Below, in pieces: positions 23,994 to 32,694 of a stretch of DNA of 64,000 nucleotides. How positions within the stretch are numbered: position 1 is the stretch's first letter; the number at the start of each line of letters is the position of its first letter. The DNA is from Taklimakanibacter albus (GTDB lineage: Bacteria; Pseudomonadota; Alphaproteobacteria; Rhizobiales; Aestuariivirgaceae), in NCBI RefSeq assembly GCF_016595235.1, contig NZ_JAENHL010000008.1, forward strand, positions 2,348,961 to 2,412,960, in the 5' to 3' direction. The notes under the pieces are model-generated. The model did no database searches, was not told the DNA's origin, and saw only the letters and a list, made by a program, of their open reading frames with translations. The position numbers were made by a program, and so were the translations under genes.

Positions 23994-24965
23994 TCATCTC
24001 ACTCGTAAAGCGAGCTTGCCGAGGTAGTGCGTGGTCAGCATCCTGTGCGCATCGACAACCTGGTCGAGCGGGAATGTACGGGCGACATGGACATCGAACG
24101 GGCCAGAGTCGATCAGGCGGTTAAGCTTGTCGGTGGCATCCTGGCCGCGGGCGCCGTTGTAGTGAATGAGGTCCACGCCGGGCCGGACATTTGGGTCGGG
24201 CGTCACGCCGTGGGGGCAGGCGACGCGGCCGCCGTCGCGCACGGACGACAGCGCGCGGTCGGCCGCCTTGCCGCCGGCGGTGACGAGGGCAGCGTCGAGG
24301 CCGCCAGGGGCGAATTCACGAGCGGCCGCCACCACGTCGTCCTTGCGCCCATTGACGACGGCGTCGGCGCCCAGCCGCTGCGACAGCGCCACGCCGTCAT
24401 CGCCCGACGCCACCGCGAATATGCGGGCGCCCTTTCGTTTTGCGAGCTGGACGGCCATATGCCCGACACCGCCGCTGGCGCCAAAGATCATTATTGTATC
24501 GCCCCGCTTCAGGCCAATCTCTTCCAGGCCGCTGAGCGCGGTCAACGCATCCCAGCCCATGACGCCCGCCTGCTCGATCGTGAGCCTGGCGGGGATGAGC
24601 GACACGTTGTCCGCATCCGTTGCGACGTAGGTGGCGTAGGTTCCACCCTTGGGGAGCGGCATGGAGGCAGCGTATACCCGGTCGCCTTCCTTGAAGCGGC
24701 TGACCTCGCTGCCAATGGCGGCCACTGTGCCGGCGCAGTCCCAGCCGAGCACATAGGGGAATGTCGACGGCATTCCGAAAGCCCCGTCATAATGGCCCTC
24801 ACGCTCGACCGCGTCCCACGAGGCCACGCCCGCTATTTCAACCTGGATCAGGACATCGCGCGGCCCGACCTCCGGCACTGCAACGGCGCGCACGGTAATC
24901 AGCTCGGCGCCACCGAAGCGGTCGATGGCGGCGGCCTGCATTGTATCCGGTTTTGCTTTCGTCAC
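23994..24965 (-). CDS. Zinc-independent quinone-oxidoreductase-like MDR protein
   Basis: A 323-residue medium-chain dehydrogenase/reductase of the QOR type. LGWDCAGTVAAIGSEV near residue 65, the NADPH motif IFGASGGVGHMAVQLAK near 150-168 and TFPLDQVVDAH near the end are typical. The structural and catalytic zinc cysteines of alcohol dehydrogenases are absent, as in quinone reductases. A GTG at 24965 with GAGGAG eight bases upstream is the chosen start; ATG at 24941 is an alternative. The gene lies between repeat copies A and B and may be part of the accessory segment, although its GC content is like the chromosome. Confidence 0.85.
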   Translation of the reverse strand: MTKAKPDTMQAAAIDRFGGAELITVRAVAVPEVGPRDVLIQVEIAGVASWDAVEREGHYDGAFGMPSTFPYVLGWDCAGTVAAIGSEVSRFKEGDRVYAASMPLPKGGTYATYVATDADNVSLIPARLTIEQAGVMGWDALTALSGLEEIGLKRGDTIMIFGASGGVGHMAVQLAKRKGARIFAVASGDDGVALSQRLGADAVVNGRKDDVVAAAREFAPGGLDAALVTAGGKAADRALSSVRDGGRVACPHGVTPDPNVRPGVDLIHYNGARGQDATDKLNRLIDSGPFDVHVARTFPLDQVVDAHRMLTTHYLGKLALRVR

Positions 24966-25153
24966 GATTCTTCTCCTCATGAGACGGCTTGTCGTTCGCG
25001 AGAGAGCTATGATCGGAGAAGCGCTGTGCCAATACGTACGCAGGCGTAAGTGGTTACCTGCAAGTGAGGAGGGCGGGATGAGCAAATCTTGCCGAGAACG
25101 GTCTTGCAACCGTGACAGAGATGGTCTCCGGCAAGTGGAGGCTGACATCTTGC

Positions 25154-25234
25154 TTCGGTGACAGTGACTTCGATTGAGGCCGTAGGGCGAACACCTCGGC
25201 GGATACGCCACTTAGAGCGGGTGCGCTGTCATCC
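25154..25234. repeat. Dispersed palindromic repeat, copy B
   Basis: It begins TTCGGTGACAGTG and contains GAGGCCGTAGGGCGAACACC...TCGGCGGATACGCCACTTAG, aligned over its whole length with copy A. The right end (GCGCTGTCATCC) has decayed. It lies between the oxidoreductase gene and the frameshifted acetyltransferase. Confidence 0.75.
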
Positions 25235-25264
25235 AATTCCGGCTCGCATACGACACGGCCGAAT

Positions 25265-25767
25265 TCAGCAAAAGCGGACCATCAGCAATTCGTCCGCATA
25301 ATTTCCGTCGATTTTCAAGGCGCGGGTCTCGCGGCCATAGGGGGTAAAGCCGAATTTCTCATAGAGGGCAATGGCCGCCTGGTTCGTCGTCACGACGGAC
25401 AGCATGATCTGCTCCACCACGGGAGAGGCATGCTCGATGGCGGCGCGGAGCAAGGCGGCCCCGCGCCATGCCGGCGCATGGAGGGATGGACGAACATGCC
25501 CCAGGGGAATCCCTTGTGCTGGATCTTGGCGCCCGTATGACGCCCGAAGCCGATCATGCCGACGATCCGCTCGTCCGCATAAGCGCCGAAGATCGCCAGG
25601 TTGCGGGTGGCGTCTTCGAACCACGTCAAAGGACGCGCCGCTTCCACCTCATAGGTGGAGCCGAACGCATCAGGGTCGAGCTGCAAGGCCGTGAGGCGGA
25701 TGGCGCGATAGTCGGCAACCTGCTCGGCGCCGATGCGGCGGATATCCACTGTTTCGAGTTTGCTCAT
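25265..25767 (-). pseudogene. GNAT acetyltransferase with a frameshift
   Basis: The first part, from MSKLETVDIRRIG to GMFVHPSMRRHGAG, and the second part, from AALLRAAIEHASPVV to the stop, lie in different frames but join into one normal GNAT protein of about 168 residues. The shift falls in a G-run of the coding strand near 25455-25460 where one G appears to be missing (GGGG CC against the expected extra G). The acetyl-CoA loop spans the break, so the product would be inactive. It may be a real recent mutation or a base-call error in a homopolymer. Confidence 0.8.
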
Positions 25768-26008
25768 AGGCGGCAACGTAGTCGATATAAGGCGGCGGCG
25801 CCATTGCCGGATGAGGCCTGGAGACGGCACGCCGGCGCCCAAGTTTACAATTATGTAAGATCCCGGAAATCCTCAGGCGATGGCCATCCCCTAACTTGCG
25901 GAACGACATTGCCGAGCCATGGCGGTTGGGCGCAAGATGCGGCGCGGGAGTGCTTAAGCGACAGTGATGGCCTCCCCGAAAGAACGCTCAACCGGTAAGG
26001 AAGATGGC

Positions 26009-26686
26009 GTGCGGGCATTGTTGATAGAAGACGACAAGCAGACGGCGGAATTCGTCTGCAAGGGCCTGAAGGAGCGCGGCTATGTCGTCGACTGCGCGGC
26101 CGACGGCAAGGATGGGCTCTATCTCGCGGCCACCGAAAAATACGATGTCCTGATCATCGACCGGATGCTGCCCGGCATCGACGGCCTCAACATCGTCAAG
26201 ATGCTGCGCGCGACCGGCACGAGCGCGCCGGCCATATTCCTCACGACCATGTCGGGGATCGACGATCGCGTCGAAGGACTGGATGCCGGCGCCGACGATT
26301 ATCTGACCAAGCCCTTCGCCATGTCGGAGCTCCTCGCCCGCCTGTCCGCCTTGCTGCGGCGGCCGCCGATCTCCAATACAAAAACAGTGCTCAGAGTTGC
26401 CGACCTCGAAATGGATTTGCTGAAGCGCGTCGTTCGCCGGGGCGGGACGACGATAGATCTGCAGCCGCAGGAATTCCGGCTGCTCGAATATATGATGCAG
26501 AGCGACGGACGGGTCCTGACGCGCACGATGCTGCTGGAGCATGTCTGGGATTTCCATTTCGACCCGCAGTCCAGCGTCGTCGAGACACATATCAGCCGCC
26601 TGCGCGGGAAAATCGACAAGGGTCACAAGTTCCCACTCGTCCATACGATACGCGGCGTCGGCTATGCGCTACGCAAAGACGCTTAG
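26009..26686 (+). CDS. OmpR/PhoB-family response regulator
   Basis: A 225-residue two-domain regulator. The receiver domain has the acidic pair EDD near residue 7, the phosphorylated aspartate in LIIDRMLPG near 51 and the lysine in TKPF near 101. The C-terminal winged helix ends HTIRGVGYALR. A GTG at 26009 with AAGGAAG upstream is preferred to the ATG at 25964, which would add 15 non-family residues. It overlaps the kinase gene by 23 bases. Sequence type is nearest to QseB/PmrA/CzcR-like regulators. The genes that follow (porin, small exported protein, membrane protein) are likely targets. Confidence 0.92.
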   Translation: MRALLIEDDKQTAEFVCKGLKERGYVVDCAADGKDGLYLAATEKYDVLIIDRMLPGIDGLNIVKMLRATGTSAPAIFLTTMSGIDDRVEGLDAGADDYLTKPFAMSELLARLSALLRRPPISNTKTVLRVADLEMDLLKRVVRRGGTTIDLQPQEFRLLEYMMQSDGRVLTRTMLLEHVWDFHFDPQSSVVETHISRLRGKIDKGHKFPLVHTIRGVGYALRKDA

Positions 26687-28061
26687 AGCGATCAGAACGA
26701 CGAATTTCCGCCTGTCGGTGCTCTTCGCGGCCGTCTTCGCCCTGTCGTTCGCGATCCTCATCGTCATCGTCTATATCACCGCAAGCTCCGCCATGCGCCA
26801 TCAGGTGCGCCAGACGGTGGAGGAAGACGCACAGACCCTGACGGAGGAAGTCAGGACGGACGGGCTCTCGTCCATCATCAGCGACATCGACGAGCGGCTG
26901 CGCAGCGCCGCCGGGTCGGCGCGGTATTATTATCTTGCCGACGCGCAGGGAAACCGCGTGGCGGGAAATCTGAAGGCGATGACGGCGCAAGCCGGCTGGA
27001 TCACCCGGCCTTTCACCGCCGCCGAGACCGACGATGCCAGCCTCCTCACGGATGAGGACCACGAGCTTTGGGGACTGGGGACAAAATTCGATGATGGGGC
27101 GTTCCTGTTCGTCGGGCAGGATGCCTTCGCGACCATCACGACGCAGGAAGCGATCCTGGCCTCCATCGGCTGGTCGCTGGTCATCGCCTTGCTCGTCGCC
27201 ATCGCGGCCGGGGCCTTCGCCAGCCGGCGTTTCTTAAGCAAGATCGACGCCATCAACGTCACCAGCACGGCGATCATGGAAGGGCGCCGGCGCGAACGCA
27301 TCCCCACGGAAGGAACCGCGGACGAGCTCGACCGGCTGTCCGCCAACCTGAACCGGCTTTTCGACAGCAACGAATCCCTGCTGGAAAGCCTCAAGCAGGT
27401 GACGACGAATATCGCGCATGATTTGCGCAGCCCGTTGAGCCGGCTCAAGCAGGGGCTGGAAGCGAGCATACAGCCCGGCAGCTCGAAGAAAATCCAGGAG
27501 CAGGCCATCAACAGCGCGATCGACGAGGCCGACCGATTGCTGGCCATATCTTCAGGACTTTTGCGGATTGCGCAGATCGAATCCGGGTCGCGCCGCAAAG
27601 GCTTCAAGCCGGTGGAGCTCTCGGAGGTCCTTGAACGGGTCGGCGAGGCGTACCGGCCGGTGGCCGAGGATCAGGGAAAGATTTTCGCCGCGGCGATCGA
27701 GCCCGGCATCCGCATTGTCGGCGACCAGGACCTGCTGGTTCAGATGTTCGCCAATCTGGTCGAGAACGCGATTCATCATACGCCGCGCGACACGCAGATT
27801 CAGCTGGGGCTCAGGTCCATCGAAAGCGAGATCTTTGCCGAGGTCGCGGATTCGGGACCCGGCATCCCCACCGATCAGCGGGAGAAGGTTTTCGAGCGCT
27901 TCTACCGGCTCGATGCCAGCCGGGCGACGCCCGGAAACGGCTTGGGACTATCGCTCGTGTCCGCGGTCGCTTCGCTGCACGGGATCGAGGTTGCGCTCGA
28001 GGACAATCTGCCGGGGCTGCGCGCCATCGTCCGCTTTCCCGCGACCAGAATACAGAATTAG
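26664..28061 (+). CDS. Sensor histidine kinase (HAMP, HisKA, HATPase)
   Basis: A 465-residue membrane kinase. Hydrophobic segments near residues 14-36 and 165-187 frame a periplasmic sensor domain of about 130 residues. A HAMP linker follows, then the phosphorylated histidine in NIAHDLRSPLSRLKQGLE near 251. ATP-binding boxes are MFANLVENAIHH (N), DSGPGIP (G1) and GNGLGLSLV (G2). It is coupled to the response regulator by a 23-base overlap. The ligand is unknown. The stop overlaps by four bases with the convergent porin gene. Confidence 0.93.
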   Translation: MRYAKTLRAIRTTNFRLSVLFAAVFALSFAILIVIVYITASSAMRHQVRQTVEEDAQTLTEEVRTDGLSSIISDIDERLRSAAGSARYYYLADAQGNRVAGNLKAMTAQAGWITRPFTAAETDDASLLTDEDHELWGLGTKFDDGAFLFVGQDAFATITTQEAILASIGWSLVIALLVAIAAGAFASRRFLSKIDAINVTSTAIMEGRRRERIPTEGTADELDRLSANLNRLFDSNESLLESLKQVTTNIAHDLRSPLSRLKQGLEASIQPGSSKKIQEQAINSAIDEADRLLAISSGLLRIAQIESGSRRKGFKPVELSEVLERVGEAYRPVAEDQGKIFAAAIEPGIRIVGDQDLLVQMFANLVENAIHHTPRDTQIQLGLRSIESEIFAEVADSGPGIPTDQREKVFERFYRLDASRATPGNGLGLSLVSAVASLHGIEVALEDNLPGLRAIVRFPATRIQN

Positions 28062-29185
28062 TTGGCAAGCGATGCCGCCCCCTCAAAGTCCGCGCGCAAC
28101 CGCAATCCCACGATGTGCGTGTCCTCCTCATCGGCGCGGTCGAATGTATAGCCGGCGCCAAGCGACCATGTCTCACCCGCGACGCTGACAAGGTCGCCCA
28201 GCGAATAAATCGCCGACGCATCGACCTGGTGCTCCGTCGCGTCGGTGCGAAGCTGCGTATAAGCGAGCGAATAGGTAAAGGGTCCATCCTTGAGGGCGCC
28301 GGAGCCCGTCAGCGTGAAGGCGTCGTCCGATCCGCCATCGAAATGCTGGAACCAGCCGACCTCGCCGAACAGCAGAACCGACATGTCCTCGCCGACCTCG
28401 AATGATTTATTGAGGCTGCCGATGATGCCCGTTTCATCCCCGTCGCTGTCTTCGCCCCCCTTCTGATAGCGGCCGGCGATCTGGTAGCCGAATGTGCCTT
28501 CCGCGTAGCAGCTGTCGATCTCGGCGCCGAGGCAGCCATCGAGGGCAACCGCGACTGACGAGATGCCATCGGTATTGCCGGCGCCGCCATCCGACAGATG
28601 CAGCCTGCCGCGGTTGGTGAAGAGCGACTCGCTCAATATGGTCCGGTCGGCCGTGAAGGCGCTGAAGCTCAGGGCGTTTGAAAGACCGAGGGCTTCGAAA
28701 GCGAGGCTTGCGCCACCGCCGATCCGTTCCGACAATTCATAGTCCTCGGCGAGGTCGGTCCCGTGCAGCCCGGGCGTGACGTCCCAGGCTCGGCCGAAGG
28801 CCGGATGGATCTTCCCGCCAAATAAGGTCAAAGCTCCGATCTCGACCTGGCCCTGGAGGATTTCCGCATATGTCCCGGTGTCCTTGAAGAAACGATCCTC
28901 ACCGGGCTCCGGATCGGACACCGGCTCGGTAACGATGTTGGTCAATACCGAAAAATGGTCGAATGGGGTGAATTTCATTTCGACCTCGGACTTCGGATGG
29001 ACATCCTGGGAGCTGTCCACCGAATTGTCGGAGGGAAAATACCAGTCGCCATTCAGCTCGGCATAGCCGGAAACCTCGAAACACGGCACGCCACATTCAT
29101 CTGCCTGGCCCATATCGGCGGCTTTCGCAGACGCGGCGACGGCCAATACACCACCGGCCACCGCAACGCGGATAAAGTTTTTCAT
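28058..29185 (-). CDS. Outer-membrane porin-like protein
   Basis: A 375-residue exported protein. Residues 1-23 (MKNFIRVAVAGGVLAVAASAKAA) are a clear signal peptide. The rest is made of alternating polar/hydrophobic strands with many Asp and Gly residues (YAELNGDWYF, GEVGWFQHFDGG, WSLGAGYTFDRAD), typical of a beta-barrel. Cysteines near residues 32 and 36 could form a disulfide. It lacks the pore motifs of classical general porins, so the barrel type and substrate are open. It is divergent from the small exported protein at 29374 and next to a two-component system. Confidence 0.7.
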   Translation of the reverse strand: MKNFIRVAVAGGVLAVAASAKAADMGQADECGVPCFEVSGYAELNGDWYFPSDNSVDSSQDVHPKSEVEMKFTPFDHFSVLTNIVTEPVSDPEPGEDRFFKDTGTYAEILQGQVEIGALTLFGGKIHPAFGRAWDVTPGLHGTDLAEDYELSERIGGGASLAFEALGLSNALSFSAFTADRTILSESLFTNRGRLHLSDGGAGNTDGISSVAVALDGCLGAEIDSCYAEGTFGYQIAGRYQKGGEDSDGDETGIIGSLNKSFEVGEDMSVLLFGEVGWFQHFDGGSDDAFTLTGSGALKDGPFTYSLAYTQLRTDATEHQVDASAIYSLGDLVSVAGETWSLGAGYTFDRADEEDTHIVGLRLRADFEGAASLAN

Positions 29186-29373
29186 TGTTCAGAGATCCCC
29201 TGGATTCCTCCTTTCAGTTGTCCATCAAGGTGGCGCAAAACTTCGACCGGGCGATTACCGATCCGTAAGGTTCCGGACAAGGTGAGGTCAGCACGCGTCG
29301 GATAAGGATGCGGGACGGGACTCATCTCACCAATTTCACAGCGCCGGGCGAACCGGCATTCAGGAGAGTACAC

Positions 29374-29631
29374 ATGAACAGGATTGCGACTTTCGCCGCC
29401 ACGACTCTGCTTTTCGCTTCCGGCCTTACCGCGGCTCATGCCGCCACCGTGCCCTGTGAGGATCTGCTCCAGAAACTGCGCGATGCCGAAAAGACGGCGA
29501 CCCTCAGCGCGGCCGACAAAGCCCAAGTCTCCGAGCTCGAGACCAAGGGCATCGAGCGGTGCAACGCCGACGACGACAAGCGGGCCGACAAATTCTTCGA
29601 GGACGCTCTCAAGATCACGGCGAAGAAATAG
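29374..29631 (+). CDS. Small exported alpha-helical protein
   Basis: An 85-residue protein with a signal peptide ending at HAA near residue 23. The mature part is helical and charged (LRDAEKTATLSAADKAQVSELETKG), with two cysteines (CEDLL and RCNADDD) that may form one disulfide in the periplasm. GGAGAG lies eight bases before the ATG. I do not recognise a named family. It lies between the porin and COG4705 genes and may belong to the stress regulon of the nearby two-component system. Confidence 0.75.
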   Translation: MNRIATFAATTLLFASGLTAAHAATVPCEDLLQKLRDAEKTATLSAADKAQVSELETKGIERCNADDDKRADKFFEDALKITAKK

Positions 29632-29664
29632 CCACTTTCAACCACCTGCCCGGAGGGCGCGCAA

Positions 29665-30453
29665 ATGCGTATGGAATCACTTGATGGCGTTGGCGAGGCC
29701 GCGAACCGTGTCCCGCTCGTGACCTTGGATTTCTGGCTCGTGAAGCTGCTCGCAGTGACAATGGGCGAGACGGCCGCCGATTATCTGGCGGTCAATCTCG
29801 GGCTTGGCCTGACGACGACGTCCGTGATCATGAGCGCGCTTCTCGCGGTCTTCATCATTCTGCAGTTCAGCCAGAGGCGCTATGTGCCATGGGCTTACTG
29901 GACCTGCGTGGTGATGATCAGCATCGTCGGCACGCTGATAACGGACAATCTGGTCGACAATCTCGGCGTGCGCCTCGAAACGACGACTATTTTCTTCGCC
30001 GCCGCGCTCGCCGTCACCTTCGTCCTCTGGTACTTCTGGGAAGAGACCCTGTCGATCCATTCGATCGTCACGACGCAACGCGAGATCTGGTACTGGCTGG
30101 CCATTCTCTTCACCTTCTCGCTGGGAACCGCGGCGGGAGATCTGGTGGCGGAGAAATTCGAGCTGGGCTACCTGGCCACCGGACTGCTCTTCCTCGCCAT
30201 CGTCATGGCCTTCTGGGCCGCCTATCTGCTCAAGGCGAACGCGGTTCTCACCTTCTGGCTCGCCTATATCTTCACGCGGCCACTGGGCGCCTCTTTCGGC
30301 GATCTCCTGTCACAACCGGTCGAATATGGCGGGCTGGGCTTCGGGACGATCCTGACCAGCCTGCTGTTTCTGATCCTGATTGTCGGGACAGTGGCCTTCA
30401 TGACGGTCACCGGCCGCGGCCGGGAGTATCAGGGAGCGGAGGCAAGATACTAG
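29665..30453 (+). CDS. COG4705 / DUF347-type membrane protein
   Basis: A 262-residue protein with about eight hydrophobic segments arranged as internal repeats; each repeat contains a piece like GETAADYL, GTAAGDLVAE or GASFGDLLSQ after FW. That pattern is the COG4705/DUF347 family of uncharacterised membrane proteins, often found near two-component systems and linked to metal or cation stress in some bacteria. It follows the small exported gene by 33 bases in the same direction, so the two are likely cotranscribed. Confidence 0.8.
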   Translation: MRMESLDGVGEAANRVPLVTLDFWLVKLLAVTMGETAADYLAVNLGLGLTTTSVIMSALLAVFIILQFSQRRYVPWAYWTCVVMISIVGTLITDNLVDNLGVRLETTTIFFAAALAVTFVLWYFWEETLSIHSIVTTQREIWYWLAILFTFSLGTAAGDLVAEKFELGYLATGLLFLAIVMAFWAAYLLKANAVLTFWLAYIFTRPLGASFGDLLSQPVEYGGLGFGTILTSLLFLILIVGTVAFMTVTGRGREYQGAEARY

Positions 30454-30463
30454 TATAAGCGCA

Positions 30464-30883
30464 CTATCCTTTCGTGCGTATCATCATCTCCTCATGCGCT
30501 CCGCTCGCCCCCCAGCGGATGATCTCCGCCAGGATCGGCAGCATCGCCCGGCCGCGCTCCGTCAGGCGGTATTCCACTCTTCTCGGCACCACGGAAAGGA
30601 CCGCGCCGCTGATGAGGCCGCGCTCTTCCAGCTGGCGCAGCTCGCGGCTCAATATGCGTGGCGCGATCGGGCGGCCGAGGCCGCCATGGAGAAGCGATCG
30701 GCCGATCTCGCCGTAACGCGACGCGCCGCGGTTCAAGACGCAGAGGATGTGCAGCTTGTAGCGGCCGCCGATGATCTGGTTGAAGGCGATGGCCGGACAC
30801 AGCTTGATGTGGCTCATGTCCAATCCCGTCAGGCTCGAGACTTTCGGGCCGGCTCCTTGCGAGGTCGCTTCCGCCACAGCCAT
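30464..30883 (-). CDS. HxlR-family transcriptional regulator
   Basis: A 139-residue winged-helix protein. CPAIAFNQIIGGRYKLHILCVL (residues 29-50) and RILSRELRQLEERGLI are the HxlR signature; the early cysteine may sense redox or electrophiles as in HypR/YodB types. GGAGG before the ATG at 30883 fixes the start, preferred over an ATG 12 bases earlier. It is divergent from the MAPEG gene, which it may regulate. Confidence 0.88.
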   Translation of the reverse strand: MAVAEATSQGAGPKVSSLTGLDMSHIKLCPAIAFNQIIGGRYKLHILCVLNRGASRYGEIGRSLLHGGLGRPIAPRILSRELRQLEERGLISGAVLSVVPRRVEYRLTERGRAMLPILAEIIRWGASGAHEEMMIRTKG

Positions 30884-30985
30884 CGTTTCCTCCACGCTAC
30901 CCTTTTTGTCCGTATTTACAGAATGCTAGCGCGGTACTTACAAAGGATCGAGCATAAACGAAGCGACGGCAGGGAAAGGAGAACG

Positions 30986-31399
30986 ATGAGCATCGAATTG
31001 TCCGTGCTCGCCTGGGGATGTGTCCTGGGCGTCGTCCAGATCTTCGTCGCGGCACAGCTGGCGCGCCGGCAATATGGGCTCGACTGGGCGCTCTCCTCGC
31101 GCGAGGCGACGCTGCCGCCGCCCACGCCGGTCGTCGGCCGGATGAAACGTGCGCAAGCCAATTTCTTCGAAACCTTCCCGATCGCCGCGGCCGCCATTCT
31201 CATCGTCGAGGCGGGCGGGCTCAACAGCTTCTGGACCGCGGCCGGCGCCATCCTCTGGCTCGCCGCCCGCCTCCTCTATCTGCCCGTCTATGCCATGGGT
31301 ATCACCGGCTGGCGGTCGCTGCTCTTCGCCAGCAGCATCGTCGGCATCGGGCTGATGCTGTGGCCGGCCCTCGCCGGATCCTTCAGTTGGGCTTGGTAG
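30986..31399 (+). CDS. MAPEG family membrane protein
   Basis: A 137-residue protein with four hydrophobic segments. RMKRAQANFFETFPIAAAAILI (residues 52-73) is the hallmark of MAPEG proteins (microsomal glutathione transferase / eicosanoid metabolism superfamily), and the end reads LMLWPALAGSFSWAW. AAGGAG lies before the ATG. Bacterial members are thought to conjugate glutathione to lipophilic compounds. It overlaps the 3' end of the convergent esterase gene by 17 bases. A fragment of a related gene lies at 23711-23794. Confidence 0.9.
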   Translation: MSIELSVLAWGCVLGVVQIFVAAQLARRQYGLDWALSSREATLPPPTPVVGRMKRAQANFFETFPIAAAAILIVEAGGLNSFWTAAGAILWLAARLLYLPVYAMGITGWRSLLFASSIVGIGLMLWPALAGSFSWAW

Positions 31400-32297
31400 A
31401 GTCCGCCGTCCCGCCCGCCACCGCATTTGCCGCCTTCAGCCAGTCGCTGACCACCTTCACGTCCTCATCGCCGAGAAAATGGCCGCGGGCGACCACCGCG
31501 GTGTCGACGACGGCGCCATGCGCACGCAGCAAAGCGGCGAGTTCCGGCGCAAAGGGGCCGTAGATCTTGTCGCGCTCACCGGCGACGGAGAGAAACCGCG
31601 TCCCCTTCAGATCGGCGGCGGGAGCCTTGTCGAGAACCGGCATGGCGCGCAACAGCACGGCGCGATGGACCAGATCGGGATGCAAGAGCGTCAGCGCGGC
31701 GATCAGGTTGGCGCCGTTGGAGTAACCGATGAAGACGGCGCGGTCGAGATCGAGCTTCTCGGCCGCCATCCGCTCGGTCAGGAATTTTGCGAAAGCGCGC
31801 GCCTCGGTGCGGATGTCGGCCTGGTCGAAGCGGGTCGGCGTCACCCGCGCATACCAGCGCTTGATGCCCTTCTGGACGACGCGGCCGCGCACGCCGAGCA
31901 GCGTCGCATCGGGCGCGATGCGCGCGGCGAGCCTGAACAAACTCGCCTCGTCGCCGCCCGACCCATGCAGGAGCACGATCGTTTCGCCGGACGGTACTTC
32001 AGGACGCAGCCACCGATAGACGAAATGCCCGGTGCGCGTGACCGGACCGGGGATGACGGAACCCACCGCCGGCTTGTTGCTCTGCAGAACCGGGTTGCCA
32101 GATTTGGCTCCCGTCGCGGCATCGGCGGCGTCAGGCACATCGAGACACCACCCGGCGCCAGCCTCCGCCGCGCCGGCGGGCACGCCGCCGCTCGCGCAGA
32201 GAGAGGCATCGCGGGCCTGGAGGGTGGCCCCCATGCCGGACGCCAAGGCGACCAGGATGGTTGCCATGAGGACTGTCTTGAAACGGATAAAATCCAT
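31383..32297 (-). CDS. Exported alpha/beta hydrolase (esterase)
   Basis: A 304-residue protein. An N-terminal hydrophobic segment (residues 8-26, ending around LQA) looks like a signal peptide. Hydrolase marks are the oxyanion loop LLHGSGGDE near 110, the nucleophile elbow GYSNGAN near 190 and the terminal histidine in ARGHFLGDEDV near 268. The order resembles carboxylesterase/phospholipase (COG0400) proteins fused to an extra 80-residue N-terminal region. The substrate is unknown. Confidence 0.82.
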   Translation of the reverse strand: MDFIRFKTVLMATILVALASGMGATLQARDASLCASGGVPAGAAEAGAGWCLDVPDAADAATGAKSGNPVLQSNKPAVGSVIPGPVTRTGHFVYRWLRPEVPSGETIVLLHGSGGDEASLFRLAARIAPDATLLGVRGRVVQKGIKRWYARVTPTRFDQADIRTEARAFAKFLTERMAAEKLDLDRAVFIGYSNGANLIAALTLLHPDLVHRAVLLRAMPVLDKAPAADLKGTRFLSVAGERDKIYGPFAPELAALLRAHGAVVDTAVVARGHFLGDEDVKVVSDWLKAANAVAGGTADSTKPN

Positions 32298-32493
32298 GCG
32301 TTGATGTCCACCGTCACATATTCGGAGTTCACGCGGCGCGCATCACGCCCGCACCACACCGGCCGTCCCATCACTTTCGATAGATGTTCCCCGGCCCCGC
32401 GCCGCTATCCAATATCGCGACGGCGGGGCTTGATAACAGGATTTGCGCCGATGTCACGTGGTAATTGCCACATGGGAAGACGGAACCCGCGTC

Positions 32494-32599
32494 CTAGAGC
32501 GCCGGGCGTTCCGATGGAATCGCCACGACGCTCTAGTTCTTTGTTTCTGCGCATCGGCTTGCCCGAAAACCGCGCACACTTTTCGGGCCGATGCTCTAG
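32494..32599. repeat. Double palindromic repeat (family P), in a 397-base gap
   Basis: The first hairpin is bounded by CTAGAGCG and CGCTCTAG. The second has GCATCGGC ... CCGAAAA, a ten-base loop, TTTTCGG and GCCGATGC. The second has the form of the GCATGATC..CGGAAAA palindromes common in Hyphomicrobiales; related copies here are at 41541-41641, 49220-49264 and 50759-50805. No gene is seen in 32298-32694. Confidence 0.8.
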
Positions 32600-32694
32600 C
32601 CTGCCGGCGACGCATTCCAGCCCTTCATCCGGCGCCCTTGCGGATCCGGGCCGCCGGGCCCACCTAAGGCCATTCTCAAACTTTCGGTCTCCCC

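Noticed and set aside
19875-25234. Integrase gene or repeated tRNA 3' end (att site) for a classical island
   Set aside because: I looked for a second copy of the tRNA 3' end and for a recombinase and saw neither in this window.
21835-25234. Dispersed repeats as integron attC sites
   Set aside because: The ends lack the GTTRRRY/RYYYAAC core sites, and no integron integrase is present.
25840-25860. TTACA-ATTA-TGTAA palindrome upstream of the response regulator gene
   Set aside because: Only five-base arms in an AT-rich patch, too weak to call an operator without comparison.
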